The position numbers and the translations under genes are program-made. From assembly GCA_963576735.1 (NCBI GenBank), contig OY755182.1:6882001-6946000 (forward strand): DNA of 64,000 nt. Direction: 5' to 3'. This document shows positions 39,701 to 54,700 of this stretch, one piece after another. Within the stretch, counting starts at the first letter, position 1. Each line of letters opens with the position of its first letter. The stretch is from Bedellia somnulentella (lineage: Eukaryota; Arthropoda; Insecta; Lepidoptera; Bedelliidae). The notes below the pieces were generated by a model that did no database searches, was not told where the DNA came from, and was given only the letters and a program-made list of their open reading frames with translations.

Positions 39701-42700
39701 ACAGGATCCACAGGGATAAATCTGTAGGCCAAATACTCTTTTGATATAGGTCATATCAATGAATAGAAACGCCCTATTAAATTTTACGAATAAATACGTC
39801 ATCAGTTGAGTGAGTAGGGAAGGTAAAATTATTGAATTTAATATATAACTATTAAGATACAGGCAAAGAGAAAAATAATAAAGTAAAGAAAAAATATTTA
39901 TTCATTGCACATTATTAGAATAAAGAAATATAAGTTTTTATAATGCACTAATATAAAATAGACAAAATAAAAAAAATAGCAATGTTTCTTGTTGTAAGTT
40001 TAACCTCACAACAATAATTTTGGGTTGGCATCGCATCAATGCGACCTATTTAAGTGGATACGAATAATATTGATAAATGCCCTGATTTCAAATATTTTTA
40101 TAAAGCCATTTCACTAACAAAATATTGAAAATTATTCAAACAGCAACTTTATTCCGAATGCTCATCAAAGTTTCTGAAGTGACTATGCCGCACAAATCAG
40201 TATTTTAGTGCAGTTAAATATATTTCTAGTCTACGAAATAAAACAAAAATATTATTTATACACACAATGTGAGTGAAGACTTGTTAATACGGCTATATAT
40301 GAATGTTGGTTGGTCACCACCGCCTATATGTAAATGTATGTGTATCACGGCATGGCACGTGCACGTTTGTTGCAGCGCGGCTGGTCTCGCTCGCGCACGT
40401 AATATACAGCGTATACCACTTGAAACAAAATGTAGCTTGCTTTAGCTATAGAAAATGAAATGATTTACACTATTTACTTAGGATAAATGTTCAGAGCTTA
40501 AAATGTTTATTACAATTATGGCAACTTAATCGTAAATCAAATGTTTCAAATTATCCATACAGCATCATAATCTTGCCTACACATCAAAGATTCTGAATTG
40601 CACACAACCTGAATGTGCCTTGCAATTACGTTTTTAACGACATTTTCGTTCTGTGTTAGGTTAGTTACAGACTTTATTTACTTGCAATCATTCTAGACTG
40701 CAAGATTATAAAAAAATGTAAGTAACGAAAGGTCACAGGCTATATGTGAATGTATGTGTATCACGGCATGGCACGTGCACGTTTGTTGCAGCGCGGCTGG
40801 TCTCGCTCGCGCACGCTGTCCGTCTCTTTCGCTGCGGGCGCCGCCTCGCCGATAGATGGCGTTGCTCAGGTAAGTGGTTTACTTTCGCATTGGGAAGGTT
40901 GCTGTGATTGTTGAAATGAAGAGTGATTAGCGTGAGATTATAAACATTAAATCAAATTTCTTATATTAAAAAAAATACATTGATCGCATTGTAGATGTGG
41001 CTGAGGAATTTTTGGGAGCTCAGATTCCAATTTTTCGTATTTTAAAATCTTCCCAGACATAAGAGCTTGTTGGCCAAGTTCTGTTTGGAAAAAAAGTTAA
41101 ATCGACCCTATTGAAGAAAAATCGCGACTTAAATTTCTCCTTCAATCGCTTTGCTTCTTTCTTTTTTACACAGTTTATTTTTGAAAATGATTAGCTTTAT
41201 TAGCTATCTAGAATTGGCTTATAATTGCACTAACTTTAATCTTCTCGTGGGTGTTCTTCAAGACTTCTAAGGGTATAGGACTATTCTGGGCTGGAAACCC
41301 TATATCAACGTTACCAAACATCTGTCTGTCTGTCTTTCTGTATGTCCGGTCATCACGTTAAATTCATCAAGAAGCCGCCTCACCTACTTGTACCACAGCA
41401 GTTACATTTCTGGTTCCGTCCCCATTGACAAGTGCGGACGATATACGTAGTAATAAAAAGTCTCCGCATGGAAGTAGGACGTGCAGACATAGTAATACAG
41501 TGTTGTTTCACGTAGATATCGTATTACGTGCATACATAGTAATACAGTGCTGTTTGACGTAGATATCGGAGGACGTGCAGCTAGACTACGCGGAGCTGAC
41601 GTCAGTGCCGCCGCTGCCGCTGTGGACGCTGCTGGTGGCGGACCGGGAGTCGCCGCACCACCCCTCCACCGCGCAAGAGGCTAAGGTTAGTGGTTGCCGT
41701 CTATACGGAAACATATATCTTACGGAAACTACTGGCTTTTAACAATAGGCCTCATCAGAAGCCAATACTTCAAAGCACAATAGAGAGGGTTATGTTACTA
41801 GTTTCACTAGGTGATTAAATCTGAAACGAGGGAACCGTAGACTTGGTATACGGGACCGGGATAATTGACATTACCCAAAGGACTGCGAAACTCAAGTGGC
41901 AGGGCAAATTTGCTCGCAGAACCAACGGCCGTTGGCGCTCGAATGTTCTGGAGTGACGGCCACGTAACAGACGACGCAGTGTGGGTAGGCCTTCTAAAAG
42001 GTGGACCGACGACTTGGTGAAAGTTGCAGGTAGCCGATGGATGAGTACAGCAACAGGACCGGTCGTTGTGGAAATCTTTAGGGGAGGCCTTTGTCCGTAC
42101 GTCTAATAACACTGTACACAATAGCGATCCCAAAACAGCGGTCACAAATATATGGCGTAATTTGGCACTGTGTCTTGTTTTACTGCCATTCATTCCGTCG
42201 GAAAGCGTAGTTGATACAGCATAAATATATTGAGTGTTTTCTCTTTATCAATTCCAGTTTCCATATTTAAATGGTTTTGAAACATTTGGATATTTAACTT
42301 TGACCAAAATTAAATATTTGTGTAAAAATATGCGATTACTTAGTAATGTTTTACACAATTTGCGTGATGTTTATTTCATGTATGTCATACATGAAATAAA
42401 CACAGTATATAAATTTTCCTACTCTGTGTAAACTAAATATGATGTTAAAGGACTACAACGAGTTGTTCGAGGGCACAATGGACACGGACGAAGACCTAGA
42501 CAAATTGCTGTTGAGCGATGAAGATGGCATCGACCGCAGACCTTCTATGCCGGAGAGGCAAGCCTTGTCACACTTTGGACCGCGACAAGGTAATATCAGT
42601 TTGCTTTTTTAATTCCTTGTTGCCAAGAACCGAAAACCCTATTTGGATTTTAATAATTTAAACGTGTTTCATAAAAGTAGATAAAATATGGTGTTTCGTT

Positions 42701-45700
42701 GTAGTTTATCTTTAAGAAAGTCTACCACTACCCCATTCAGCTGTTTCTGTAGATTACGTCAAAGACGACTAGCGCCAAAATGAGGAAAATGAGTTGTCAC
42801 GAAATGGCGTCATTGCACATTATAAAGAAGAATATAAGCCATCGTATAAACTTACAAGTTAAAAATCAATCTCAATTTAAAGATGCCAGTTTTATTTCTC
42901 GTTGCCGTCATAATCAAAACTAACCTACTTCCAGGTCGAATCTTATCCCGTCTGCTGACCCACACCCACCTCCCGGGACTCAGCTCGCTAGACCAAATGC
43001 ACTTATTGGCTCTAGCCGATACTGTATCGACGTGTGACGCTGACTTCGCCGAGAGGTTCGCCACTAACTCGAAGGTGGACGGAAATTTGACTGCGCAGGA
43101 TGTTGCTCCAGGTATTATACTAAGTTTGCTAGACAAGGTTAGAAGTGAGAGACTGGCAGATTTTGTATGAATAATCGGTCGGTTTCTCACTTCTCTTGTG
43201 ACATACCCACTATCACAAGCCTCATACTACTGGAGCATTTGTTAGCACTAACCGATACAGTATCGACGTGTGACACTGACTTCGCATAATATTAACCAGG
43301 TATTATACTAAGTTATCTAGAGCAGCATACCTAGTACGAGCGGCCTTTTTAACTAGATATCGCGTGGTATAAAGCAGCCATCTCTTACGCACTTACTTAG
43401 TGTCGTATACTCTCATCTCATTTTAACCATTATCGTGTCGATAAAATAGCGCTCGTACTAGGCCTCGTGGTGCACTTGTTAGAACTAGCTGATACAAATC
43501 TAATCCCGTCTGCTGACCCACACCCACCTCCCGGGACTAAGCTCGCTAAACCAAATGCACTTATTGCTGATTTTACCGAGAGGTTCGCTACCAACTCCAA
43601 GGTGGACGGGAATCTGACTGCGCAGGATGTTGCACCAGGTAAAGTTATATAAAAGTAAAATATACGCAAATAACACTTAAATTAAAACAATACAAAAACA
43701 TTACAAAACTATCTGAAGCAAGAAATGGTTTCTGCGAAGACTGCTAGGACAGATGGCTGGTTTTGAAACTGGATATTTGACAGCGATTTATTTAAAACAA
43801 AAAGATTTGGCAGCTGACGATAAGTAAAGCTTGATCTATATTTTGATTCTCGTTCATTGTACTTGATATAATAGAATAGAATAGAAAACTCTTTATTGTA
43901 CATCAAATATGGAAAAACAATTACAAATACACAGAATGAATTAAAAAAAGTACAATTGGCGGTCTTATCACTAAAAGCGATCTCTTCCAGACAACCTTTG
44001 AATGGAGAGGTTTCATAATCACCATGGTTTCAGCCAATAGACGTTTGTTGTTTCATATAAGCACATCCTTTAGCTAGATTATTGTAGATATACAAGATAA
44101 TGTTGACAAATTGTGAGTGTCCTCATATAAGGAGTATGGCTTTTCTTTTTAAATTCACCACTTTTCGACCATTTTGATAGCTTGAAGAGGTTAGAAGAAG
44201 GAGATAGAAAAACACCTGCCGAAAATTCAAGAGGCATGAGATCAAATCTTGAAGTAAACCCTTGTGCTTTGTAATTTTTTTAAACAATTCCGACTGTTGT
44301 TTTTTAAAGGAAATCGTATATCGCTGACTTTGCATATAGTTTTGTGACTGAGTGTATCCAAATCTTCTGTCGAAGTGAATAGTGACTATTACGACCACTA
44401 GTGTAACTAAATCACCACGTGAAATACAGCAAACCTTATTCTCTGCAACCCGTGTTATTTCAGATTCGCTAGACGATTGCGGTCTTCGTTTCCTGCTAGC
44501 AATGAAGCACTACGGCTACCTGCTCCGCTGCCTACCCCTAGCGCAGCGGGCCAGCTTGCAGCGAACTGGTGTGGGCACTTGTAACGTGGTCTGGGCGTTC
44601 CATTCGGAAACACATGAACAGTTGTTGCAACTCATACCAGGATATGCTAAAGGCACGCCGAAATGGAGCACTATGAGGGAACTTGGTAAGTTTCAGATAC
44701 GAAGTAAGTTTGGACAAGACAGAAGCACATTCGAATTAAACTGAAAGTGTTTGCTGGATTTACTGGATGGTTGATGTTTATTTGCTGATGGTTTTAAGAG
44801 TGATATAATTGGTCTAAACTTAAACTTTTCTGACGTGAAAATGTCTTAGAAATAGACGAACGGAGGCTACATGCACATAACAGTGTCATGTCCTGCGAAC
44901 GAGAGCGAGAATAAGCGCCGGCGATCCATTTGTAAAATAACATACATACATATACTCACGCCGTTAATTCCCATGGGGGTAGGCAGAGACTATCGATCGC
45001 CACTTCGTACGATCCTGGCATACCTCTCTTGCTTAGTTTACATCAATCAATCTTTTCATGCATGCTCTTTTATTCTTCATACTTCGGACGCCTGCCTTTT
45101 TGAGCACACTCTCAATTTGGTCCAAGTGTGTCTTTCGTGGCCGTCCTCTACTAACATTACCTTCCACATTAACTCTATAGATACATTTTACCAATTTCCT
45201 ATCATCCATCCTCTCGATGTGCCCAAACCATCTCAACAAGAATCTTTTTAGTATATTTGCTAGCTATATAGATGTCATTACTGTCAGTACTTATTAAATA
45301 ATATAATCTAAGGTTAACCACCGTAACTAAACCGTTTTTTTCCACAGGCGTAGGCTGGTGGCTCCGTGGGCGCGACCTACTCCGTATCTGCGTAGAAAAG
45401 CTGGCACGAGCCGCATACAAATCACACCAGGATCCGATGGATGCAGCACTATATTACCTTGCTATGAAGAAGAAAGCGTTGTTGTGGGGACTGTTTAGGA
45501 GCCAGCGGGATGAGAAGATGACTGCTGTAAGTATATTTTATTGATCTATACTATAATAAGACTGTACCGAGGTCAAAACTGTACATTGAAGAAAAAAAAT
45601 TAAAACCGGTGGAGTATGTTAAATTTTCAAAACTGAAACGAAATTTTTGCTTTTTGAAAAAAATGACTGTCTGTCTGTCTGTCTGTATGTCCGGTCATCA

Positions 45701-48700
45701 CGTTAATTCTACCAAACGGATCTTGATCAAATTTGGTATGAATGTAGCTTATACGCCTGGCCAACATATATGATATCATTTGTTTCGGATTTCGCAAGGG
45801 ATCCCACAGGAGCATCACAAAACCATAACCTTCCATACCAAATCGTTACTAATGTATATATTTTATACTAGATGGCGCGAGTAGTTGCTTTCTACATCGC
45901 GGTATGAGTTCTTCTTTTCTTTTTATAAATACTTCAGTTCAGACTAAACTTTAATGACAGTTCGAAGTCTGCCGGGTCAGTTAGTATGTAAGTATTAACA
46001 TACATTACAACCCAATTTTAGAACTACCATCTATTACTGATCGGCTACAAACTCTTACACAATCACCAACGGTCAGTGTAGGGGGCGGCACCGGGCCACC
46101 ACCGCAGCGCCAAACTACTATCCATCCATAATTCGAAAGATATTCTAAATATAGTTACTTGGTACAAAATTGTTAGTTTCATGATTCTTATGAACCATTT
46201 AAAAGGGTTTTTGAAACTCAACCCCTAAGGGGTTGAAATATCAAGTACATATATATTAGTATAGACATTTTTGACATTTCTGTATCTAGAAATTTGAAAC
46301 TTGTTTTGATTGACTGTTATAACCACTACAAAAAGGAATATATGAAATTCATCTATTAATCATTCATGAGTATATACTAACCGCTATAAATCCCATAAAA
46401 GGGGACCCATTGCTTCAGAGATAGTAATTCTTTATCCACTTTTAGAAGTTGAATGGAGAAAAGGTAGTCAAATGGGTCTCCAACTGCATCGCCCAACAAT
46501 CACTTAAAAAGCCTCAATGTTCTTTATATCCGTTGTTGTTATTAAGACCGCGGGAATATAAATATAAAAAATAAATATTTTGGGTGTAAACTGGATGCAA
46601 AAAAAAAGTCCACTCGGACGTAGTCGGGGGCAAAAAGCTAGTTAGTATTATATACTTACAAGAGTTAGGCGTTGGGGCTCGATTATTCTTGAGTGGCTCC
46701 CACGTGCTGAAACCGTGTGGGTGATGGTAGGCCTTCCACAAGGTAGACCGATTTCTTGGTGAAAATCGTGTGGAAGTCGATGGCTGAGGGCAGCACATTT
46801 ACGGTGGTTGTGGAAATCATAGACCCACTGTGACATATTTACTTTGCCTTCAATAAATGTAAATTTTAATTTATTCAAATAGCTCATCCGATTTTTTTAA
46901 TACTAAATATTTAATTACTTTTATTTTATTTTCAGTTCTTTGCAAACAATTTCACTGAAGAGCGCTGGCGCAAAGCTGCATTGAAAAACGCGTTCGCTTT
47001 GTTAGGAAAACAACGGTTCGAACATGCTGCTGCTTTCTTCTTACTTGGTGGAGCCCTGAAAGATGCACTAGAAGTAATATATTCATTAAATATTTGTAAA
47101 ACCACCTCTCTTAGTGATAAATACTAACCAAATTGGGATAGCATTTAAAAAAAATATAATAAGGCAAGAACAACGAACTTTCATGTGTTCCTTGAAGATA
47201 TCAGCTCTCAGCAAGATCATGCAATATTTAACTCGTTTCCTTGTATCCTGTGTGGTAAATATTATTGTGTGAGTAAATCAAAAGGTTCTTTCTAAGCAGA
47301 TTTACTTAGGTCAAAACCTAGACGCAAAATAGAGAGAATGAATAAATACTATTTTTAATATTTATTCATTCTCTCTATTTGGCGTCTAGGTTTTATTAAT
47401 TATTTTTGATATTTATCTCTTAAACCCAGAAGTGAAAATGCATATAGTAATGAGACCAATAATTATTCTTGTAATATGATGTATTAACACTAAACGTATA
47501 TTTATATTCTAGGTGTTAATATTCCGACTTGGAGATCTGCAATTGGCAATGGTTGTGTCTCGCCTGTACGAGTCGGATAAACCGCAGCCAGATAGCCTGA
47601 GGAAACTGCTCATCGATGACATCCTAGGGTAATATTGCTTTTCACGTATCACACTTCTTTTATTTATGCTAAACATAAAAAAACTGTGTTTTGTTGTTTA
47701 TTCCAACTGTGAAATGCTATGACCAAACTCACTTGATAAATAATATACATAACATAAACGTTCACGCCGAATATCCCCGAAGGGGTTGGCAGAGGTACTA
47801 ATACTTCTGAACATCACGTGACTTTGTCACCTGGTGTTCAGAGTACCCACGTTTTGCATGGACAGTGTACTCACGTGATAGGGGGCAGGCCTATCGCCAT
47901 TTTGTACGAATACACTGTCACATGACTAAGTACAACTCAGCCATGTGGGTTTCCTCACGATGTTTTCCCTCACCGTTAACAACCATGATAAATTAACCAC
48001 ACATATGTCTTTAGAAAAGACAAATTGGTGTAGGCCCGACCCAGGATTTGAACACTAGTCGTTTGCACGATAACCGAGTGTTCTACCCACTGGGCTATCA
48101 CGGTTATCACTTGATAAAGCAGCTAAAAACACCATTATTATTAATGGTATTTTGGATTCAATAACTTTTTGTCTCAAAATCAAACGTTAGAGCCGTATAT
48201 CCCTGATGGTGTGGAAGAGGTATCACAAGTTTGGAATATCACGTGACATTAATACCACCTGGTATTCAAAGTACCCATGTTTTGCTTGGACAGTTCACTT
48301 ACATAAAGGGGCGGGCCTATCGCTGTTTTTGAACAAATTAATAAGTACAACTCAGCCATGTGGGTTTCCTCATCTTTTTTTGACATTCGACTCAGGACAC
48401 AGCGCTTCTCTGCATGAGAGGCGTTGATGATCACACTACAGTAATATTAGTATTCTAACTAAAAAAATATATTCCAGCGGCGACCCAGAAGACAACAGCA
48501 CATTACACGAGAACTCACACGCCGACCCGTTCGTTCGTTCAATGGCGCTGTGGGAACTAAAACAATATGGCGGCGCGCTCGACACGTTACTATGCGCCGC
48601 CAGACCACACCACGCCGCTGACCACGAGCCGCAGCCCAGTGTCTTCAACTTCTATATATACCTGCGAACGCACCCCAGATTGAAACGACATAATATGCCT

Positions 48701-51700
48701 GCGCAGGTGAGTTTCTCACACTAATTTACAACTAAAACAATATGGTGGCGCAAGATACGTTTCTATGCGACGCCAGACCACACCACGCCGCTGACCACGA
48801 GCCGCAGCCCAGTGTCTTCAACTTCTATATATAAACGAACGAACGAAAACGAACTCGTTTACTTACAATAACAGTTATTACATACATACATACATATACT
48901 CACGGCTGTAAATCCCTAGTAGGGGTAGCCAGAGCTAAGGAATTAGAAACTCGTCAGCCACTTTTGGAAATTTGAGTGGGGTAAAGATGGTAAAATAAAG
49001 GTTATTGCTGATGGGTCTCCAACCGCATCGCCCAAAAGTCTCTTAAAAGCCCCAATACCGTTAGTCGCCTCTTACGTACACCCACCGGCAGAAATGGGGT
49101 AGTGCTATTCTAAGCCGACACTACACAGCAACTAGTTGTTAATTAAATGAATATTATATAAATTGTTTTATTAAGACATTTCAATACGTAAATAAACTAG
49201 CCTGTATAATGTAAAATTATTTTATTTTATTTTATTGAGGAAACAAACAGTCGTTTTAACAAATATGTATAAAGTTTACAAGGACATATCATAAACCTAT
49301 AGTTCCCTAAATATATAGAAACAATTGAAATTAGCGTAGTTTCCCTTATAATGGTTAATTTTTATGTACTGGCAATACTAATATCGATGACAGCGACGAC
49401 CTTACCGGCCAAGAAAAGATTGTGGATCTGTACATGTAACTCTTGTTCTTAAAATAACTTTTTTAAATTTTATTTAATGTTAACTTCTTAGTAAAAACAA
49501 ATCTATTGTAATACAGGGTGGCACCGTAGCACTATTCAACCAAGACGAAGAAGGAATAACACGTCTCGAACGAAGGCTATACTTCCAAACGGCGCACGGC
49601 CACTTCAAGGCCGGTTGCCCAGCCTTAGCCTTGGAAGTGCTGAGCAAACTCCCTTCGAAGATTCGTGATGAGAAGGTGCGGCCTACGGCTTCGGAGTCGC
49701 TGGATAAAGATGGAATTATCACGGGCCAGTTGGAATCGGGGCCCGGCAAAAGTACGCCTATTTCACATCCGTTTGTACGTCTATGTGCCTGTTTTGTTTC
49801 GACACTAACTTACGCAAGTTCTCGCGAGAGGATTGTGGTATGCTTGCGGAATTTTACTTTTTTTTGCAACGTTTGCTTTGGCACGCTTATGTTCGTATCT
49901 GCTCACATTTTGAATAACCAAAAACTGTGTGTATTATATTGAAACATGTCGGTTAAATAATTAACTAAAATCTTTATCCCTAGACTGCATGAACTACTGG
50001 GTACAATTACCATTCACATGATCATTCCCATTTTTTGGAATTGGTTACAATTCATATTAAATGCACATTTTTTGACATGACAATTATTTCCTTTATATTT
50101 GTACAATTTTGAATAACATAATCATTATTTGCTTTAAAATTATGACATAACTTTTATCACCTAATAATTCAGATTTATTGTTGTTACATATTTTCAAAAT
50201 TTAAGTTCGTAACTTTTAAACAACACGCCTGGCGCACCTGGCTAATAATTTTGCAATTTAACACCACTTCACAGGTTGTAGTTTTTTTGCTTTATTTAAT
50301 TCATCATATATTTCACGGTGTGATATACAGAGGTGATTGCTTGCTAGCCTTTCCTATGCATATAGAACTAAAATATAAACCTGTAATACGTTTATAGCAG
50401 CTCCGGAGCCAAGCGTAGATTGGGGAGCGCCTAGCGCAGATATAGACTGGAGCGCGCCTGTCAGCCAAACTAAGAACGATGAATTAGTGCTTAGCTGGGA
50501 TGATGAAGGGGAGAAGAGGTACTGTATTATTGTTCTATTGCCTGGTTATTGGATTGTCTTTAATTTCTTGTGAATATTTATTCCATATTTTATAATATCG
50601 ATCTATAAACCTTTAACGGTTCGTAGAAGTCTAGAGCTAAGACTAAATGGGAGATACAAAAAATATAGGGAAAGTCGTAAAGTATTTTTTTTAATAATAA
50701 GAGAAAACTTTATTTTTGTCTATATATAAATTTGTTTAACGACGATGACTTTATACTTTAGAATTAGTTATTATAACAAAAATATAGATCCATAGAAAAG
50801 ACTGATTTAAACAAAGCATTTAATATATAAAATAAAATTAGTCAAAATGAAACTGATGTTTTCAGTCCCGAGTCCGGAGCGTCTACTCCTCCGTTAGAGA
50901 TGAAAATGGACAAAAAAGAAACCCCGAATGGTAAAAAGCCGTCAACTTCCGAAAATGACGCAGTACCACAGGTTGATATAATGGCGCAGCAGCTCAAATT
51001 TGTAGCGTGTCTCAAAATATTGATGGAGGAACTCAGCACGTTGGCCACTGGATTCGAAGTTGATGGTGAGACATTATTGTAAATAATTTGCAATATATTT
51101 AACCTACTTTGCAAAAAAATATATTTTGTATTAGGTTGAGAAAATGACTAGTACTCGTATGTTGATAGAATCTGCGAATTATAGCACTGTTTATTTATAG
51201 CTTATTGTACCATTAATCATTATTATTGAAATGCGGTAGCAGACTGCAGGGCGTCTTAAGTCGTACCTAAATATTTTAATTGCTATATGTTGTTGTTAAG
51301 AAACTGTAGACTCAATTTCAGTAAAATGTAACCTGCAATTCATTTTGCAAACAACCTGCCTGTTTTAGTTATTATCGCTATTATATCATAAACATGTAGC
51401 GTTCATAAAAGATTTGATCGGTATCGCAGGCGGGCACCTCCGCTACCAGCTATACATCTGGCTGGAGCGGTCCACGGCGGCGCTGCGGCGGCTGTGCGGG
51501 TACGCTTGTGCGCGCGGCGGGGAGCTGCTGGGCGCCGAGCACGAGCCGCCCGCGCTGCCCGACCGGCCCACGCTGCACCAGCTGCTCAGCAAGGAGAAAC
51601 ACGACTTCGAGGCCAAGGTACAGCGCGCCGTCAAGAGGAAGAACTGGCTCAAAGGTGAACATGTACATTTTATCTGTTGATATTAGAAATAACAGTGACG

Positions 51701-54700
51701 GAAGTCGACTTAAAAGATAAAATGACTTAATTGTAAGACATGTCCAACTGTATTAGTGTGTGTCTTCGATCATATATACCAAAGATACACAAACAAAGCA
51801 CGAAAAACGGACCGGCCAAACAGTGCTTTATAATAGGCTATTTGACTGTAATAAAAATATACATTTCTTTTATTTCACTAGTCTTAATATTTCTTTTTTG
51901 GAGCAATATGTTACAATGCGAGATAAAAATATTGCATTATTTCACTAAAATCCGTCTTCTAAAATAAGTATTTTCGATGCAACTGTCACGTGACTAAAAA
52001 CGACCGTGATTGGCTATTTCTATAATGACGTAGATCGTGCATAAGCAGACGGTGTATCGCTACGCTCATTGGTGGTTAATGCGGAATTGACGTCATTTGT
52101 GCTACAGCCGCCATATTATTTAAAGTCGCGTTTTCGCGGCACATTTGAATATTGCATTTTCTTTTTCGATTTTTTAATAAAATAGCTAAAATGAAGACAG
52201 AAAAATATTTTTTTAGGGCTCCTTACAAACAAATTAACACCGTAAGATAGTTTTCAAAACTTAGTCAAATAGCCTATTGGTAAGCACTGCTTCACTGACA
52301 GTCGCGTTCTAGATCTTGCAATAAATGATAAGTCTTATGAAAATGCGGTAAGGTCGATAATTGTAGAAAAATAAATATTTAACTGTCAAAAGCTTGTCAT
52401 TCTCGAGGTCCACTTTTGTGCGTTGAATTTGTATGTACTGCGGCATCTTGGGTATATATGATCGAAGGTGTGTGTCTACTGCTTGCAATGAGCATTTGAC
52501 GCAGTTTGTTTAATTCTTATAAGTTTGAGTATACTGATCCAATGATACGCCTTTCGATAGAAGGTAGTTAGTTTAGTTATACTAATTATGATTTAAAACT
52601 AAATAATTTCAATATTTTTTTCCCTTTCTTTGTAGTCGTTTTGAAAATCTGTTATATTATATTGAGTTTATATTATAGCAACAGCCATCGAAACTCTACT
52701 CCGCTTTCTATGTCCTACTGCTCGCAGCAAGGCTTAAGCATCGGCGAGCTGGCATCCGTACGCACTGAGCTAATATGATATTATGAGCGGTGGCTCAATG
52801 TATTGATGCGAACAATATTATTAACTAGCTGTGTAGAGTCGACTTAGAAAACCACTGTCCCATATCTTTCCGTGGGTGTTATTAACAGGCGGCTAAGGTT
52901 TTGGGCAATGTGGTTGGAGGCCCATCACCACTCACTCACTAAATAACATATAATTCCAGCCAACGAAACTCTAGTCCGCACTCTATTTTCCTACTGCTCA
53001 CTCCTAGGCGCGCGCGGGGCTGCAGGTTTGCATCCTTTGCATCCACAGAACTAATATGATATTACGAACGGCTGACTTGATGTACCGATTTGGACTATAT
53101 TATTATGTAAACTACTATTGGCTAAACTGCTTGCCTCGGCAAAATGTCGGAAAGCCCGCAGATAATTTAAAAGGGAAACTATTTATGGTGACGAAAGTTT
53201 TATCAGCTTTTACATGATATAAAACGCATTACACATAGAGCTCACCTTGCCGCCGACATATGTCGGCGGTCTAGTTTTCATACATAAGTTTGACATGATT
53301 CTTTTCATACAGGCCGCAGGGTCTTGTCGCCGAGCTCTGTCCGCGGGCCGGCGGGCTCAGTGTTTATTGCGCTTAAAGTGTAATTTAAAAACAATTGTTT
53401 TTTTTAATAAGCTGTAATTTTCCTATTACTCACAACTGCAATTACAATAATCCATAATCCACCATAATACCAATTCCAGCCAACGAAACCCTGGTCCGCA
53501 CACTGCTATCCTACTGCTCCTTGCAAGGCGCGGGCGGCGGAGGACTCGCCTCTGTTCGAACCGAACTAATCCTCCTACTCCAAGAGCTGGGCCAGGAGAA
53601 GCAGCATCAGCAGTTGTTGTCGCCGCTGCCGTTCCCCACCACGCTGCCGTTGCTGGCGGCTGCCGTGGCCGCTAATAATACCGTGGTGGCTGATGTTTGC
53701 CGGCATTTGCAGGTATGGCATTGTAGTAGGGCTTATGGTTTCGAAATTAATGGTTATAGCACTGCACGTTATTTTAATGGAAATTAATATTTTTAAGATT
53801 TTTATAGTCTTTTTAATGGTTCATAATGCATCAACTGTAAGAATCTGTTTGACCTGTTACAAGATGTGACCTTATTACTTGCCATTTTCTTTTTAATTCT
53901 TTTAGTTATTTAAATAAACTTATTACTACTCGGATAACAATATTTTTAATTAAGACTATACAAATAATCATCATAAACCAATCATTAACCTCCACTGCTG
54001 GACTGGATAGGCCTCGCAGTTATAGCATTAAAGATAAACGTACTGTCCTAAATAGTACACTAACAGAAATCTGTTTTTATTATAAAATAGATTGAGTGTA
54101 ACATAAGGATGATTATTACATTTCGAATTATTAAATTCGCGATCAATAAATTATTCTTAACAACACTCCCCAAAACTCTTATCCATTCTTAAGCTCCTTT
54201 CCGATTTGCCTCATATTTTAATGATATTACATAAATACCATCACCCCAGGCCGTAGCCCACGACATGCTCGCCACGACCAGCGAGCTCGGCGTCCCGGGC
54301 AGCTCAGCAACCCGCCTTCTTCACACCTTACGAGAGCTGGCCGTGGCTTTATCGGCCTGCATCTACCAGAGCCTGTGCGATTCGGACGCGTTCTGGAAAC
54401 AGCACGATGACGTCACTACACACGTGCTGAGGCAACGGAGGCAGTCGGTAGATGAACTGCAGGTTACTACGCCTCCTAATAAGTGGCCAGGTGAGTTTGA
54501 TTATGACTAAGGTTTTTAATGAACGGAATGTAAGGGAAGCTAGAGAGATTCGTCAAGATCGCGCAAAGTAGAGATCGATAGTGGTCTGATTATCCTAATG
54601 GGAATAATGGGCGTGAGTATAAGTAAGTAATAATGAACGGAACCCTACGCGAGCTGGCCATCGGCCTGCATCTACCAGAGCCTGTCCGAATCGGACGCGT

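Noticed and set aside
41807..42193. 128-codon minus-strand frame
   Set aside because: It is the shadow of the plus-strand LINE C-terminal fragment, whose motifs are clear in the other strand.
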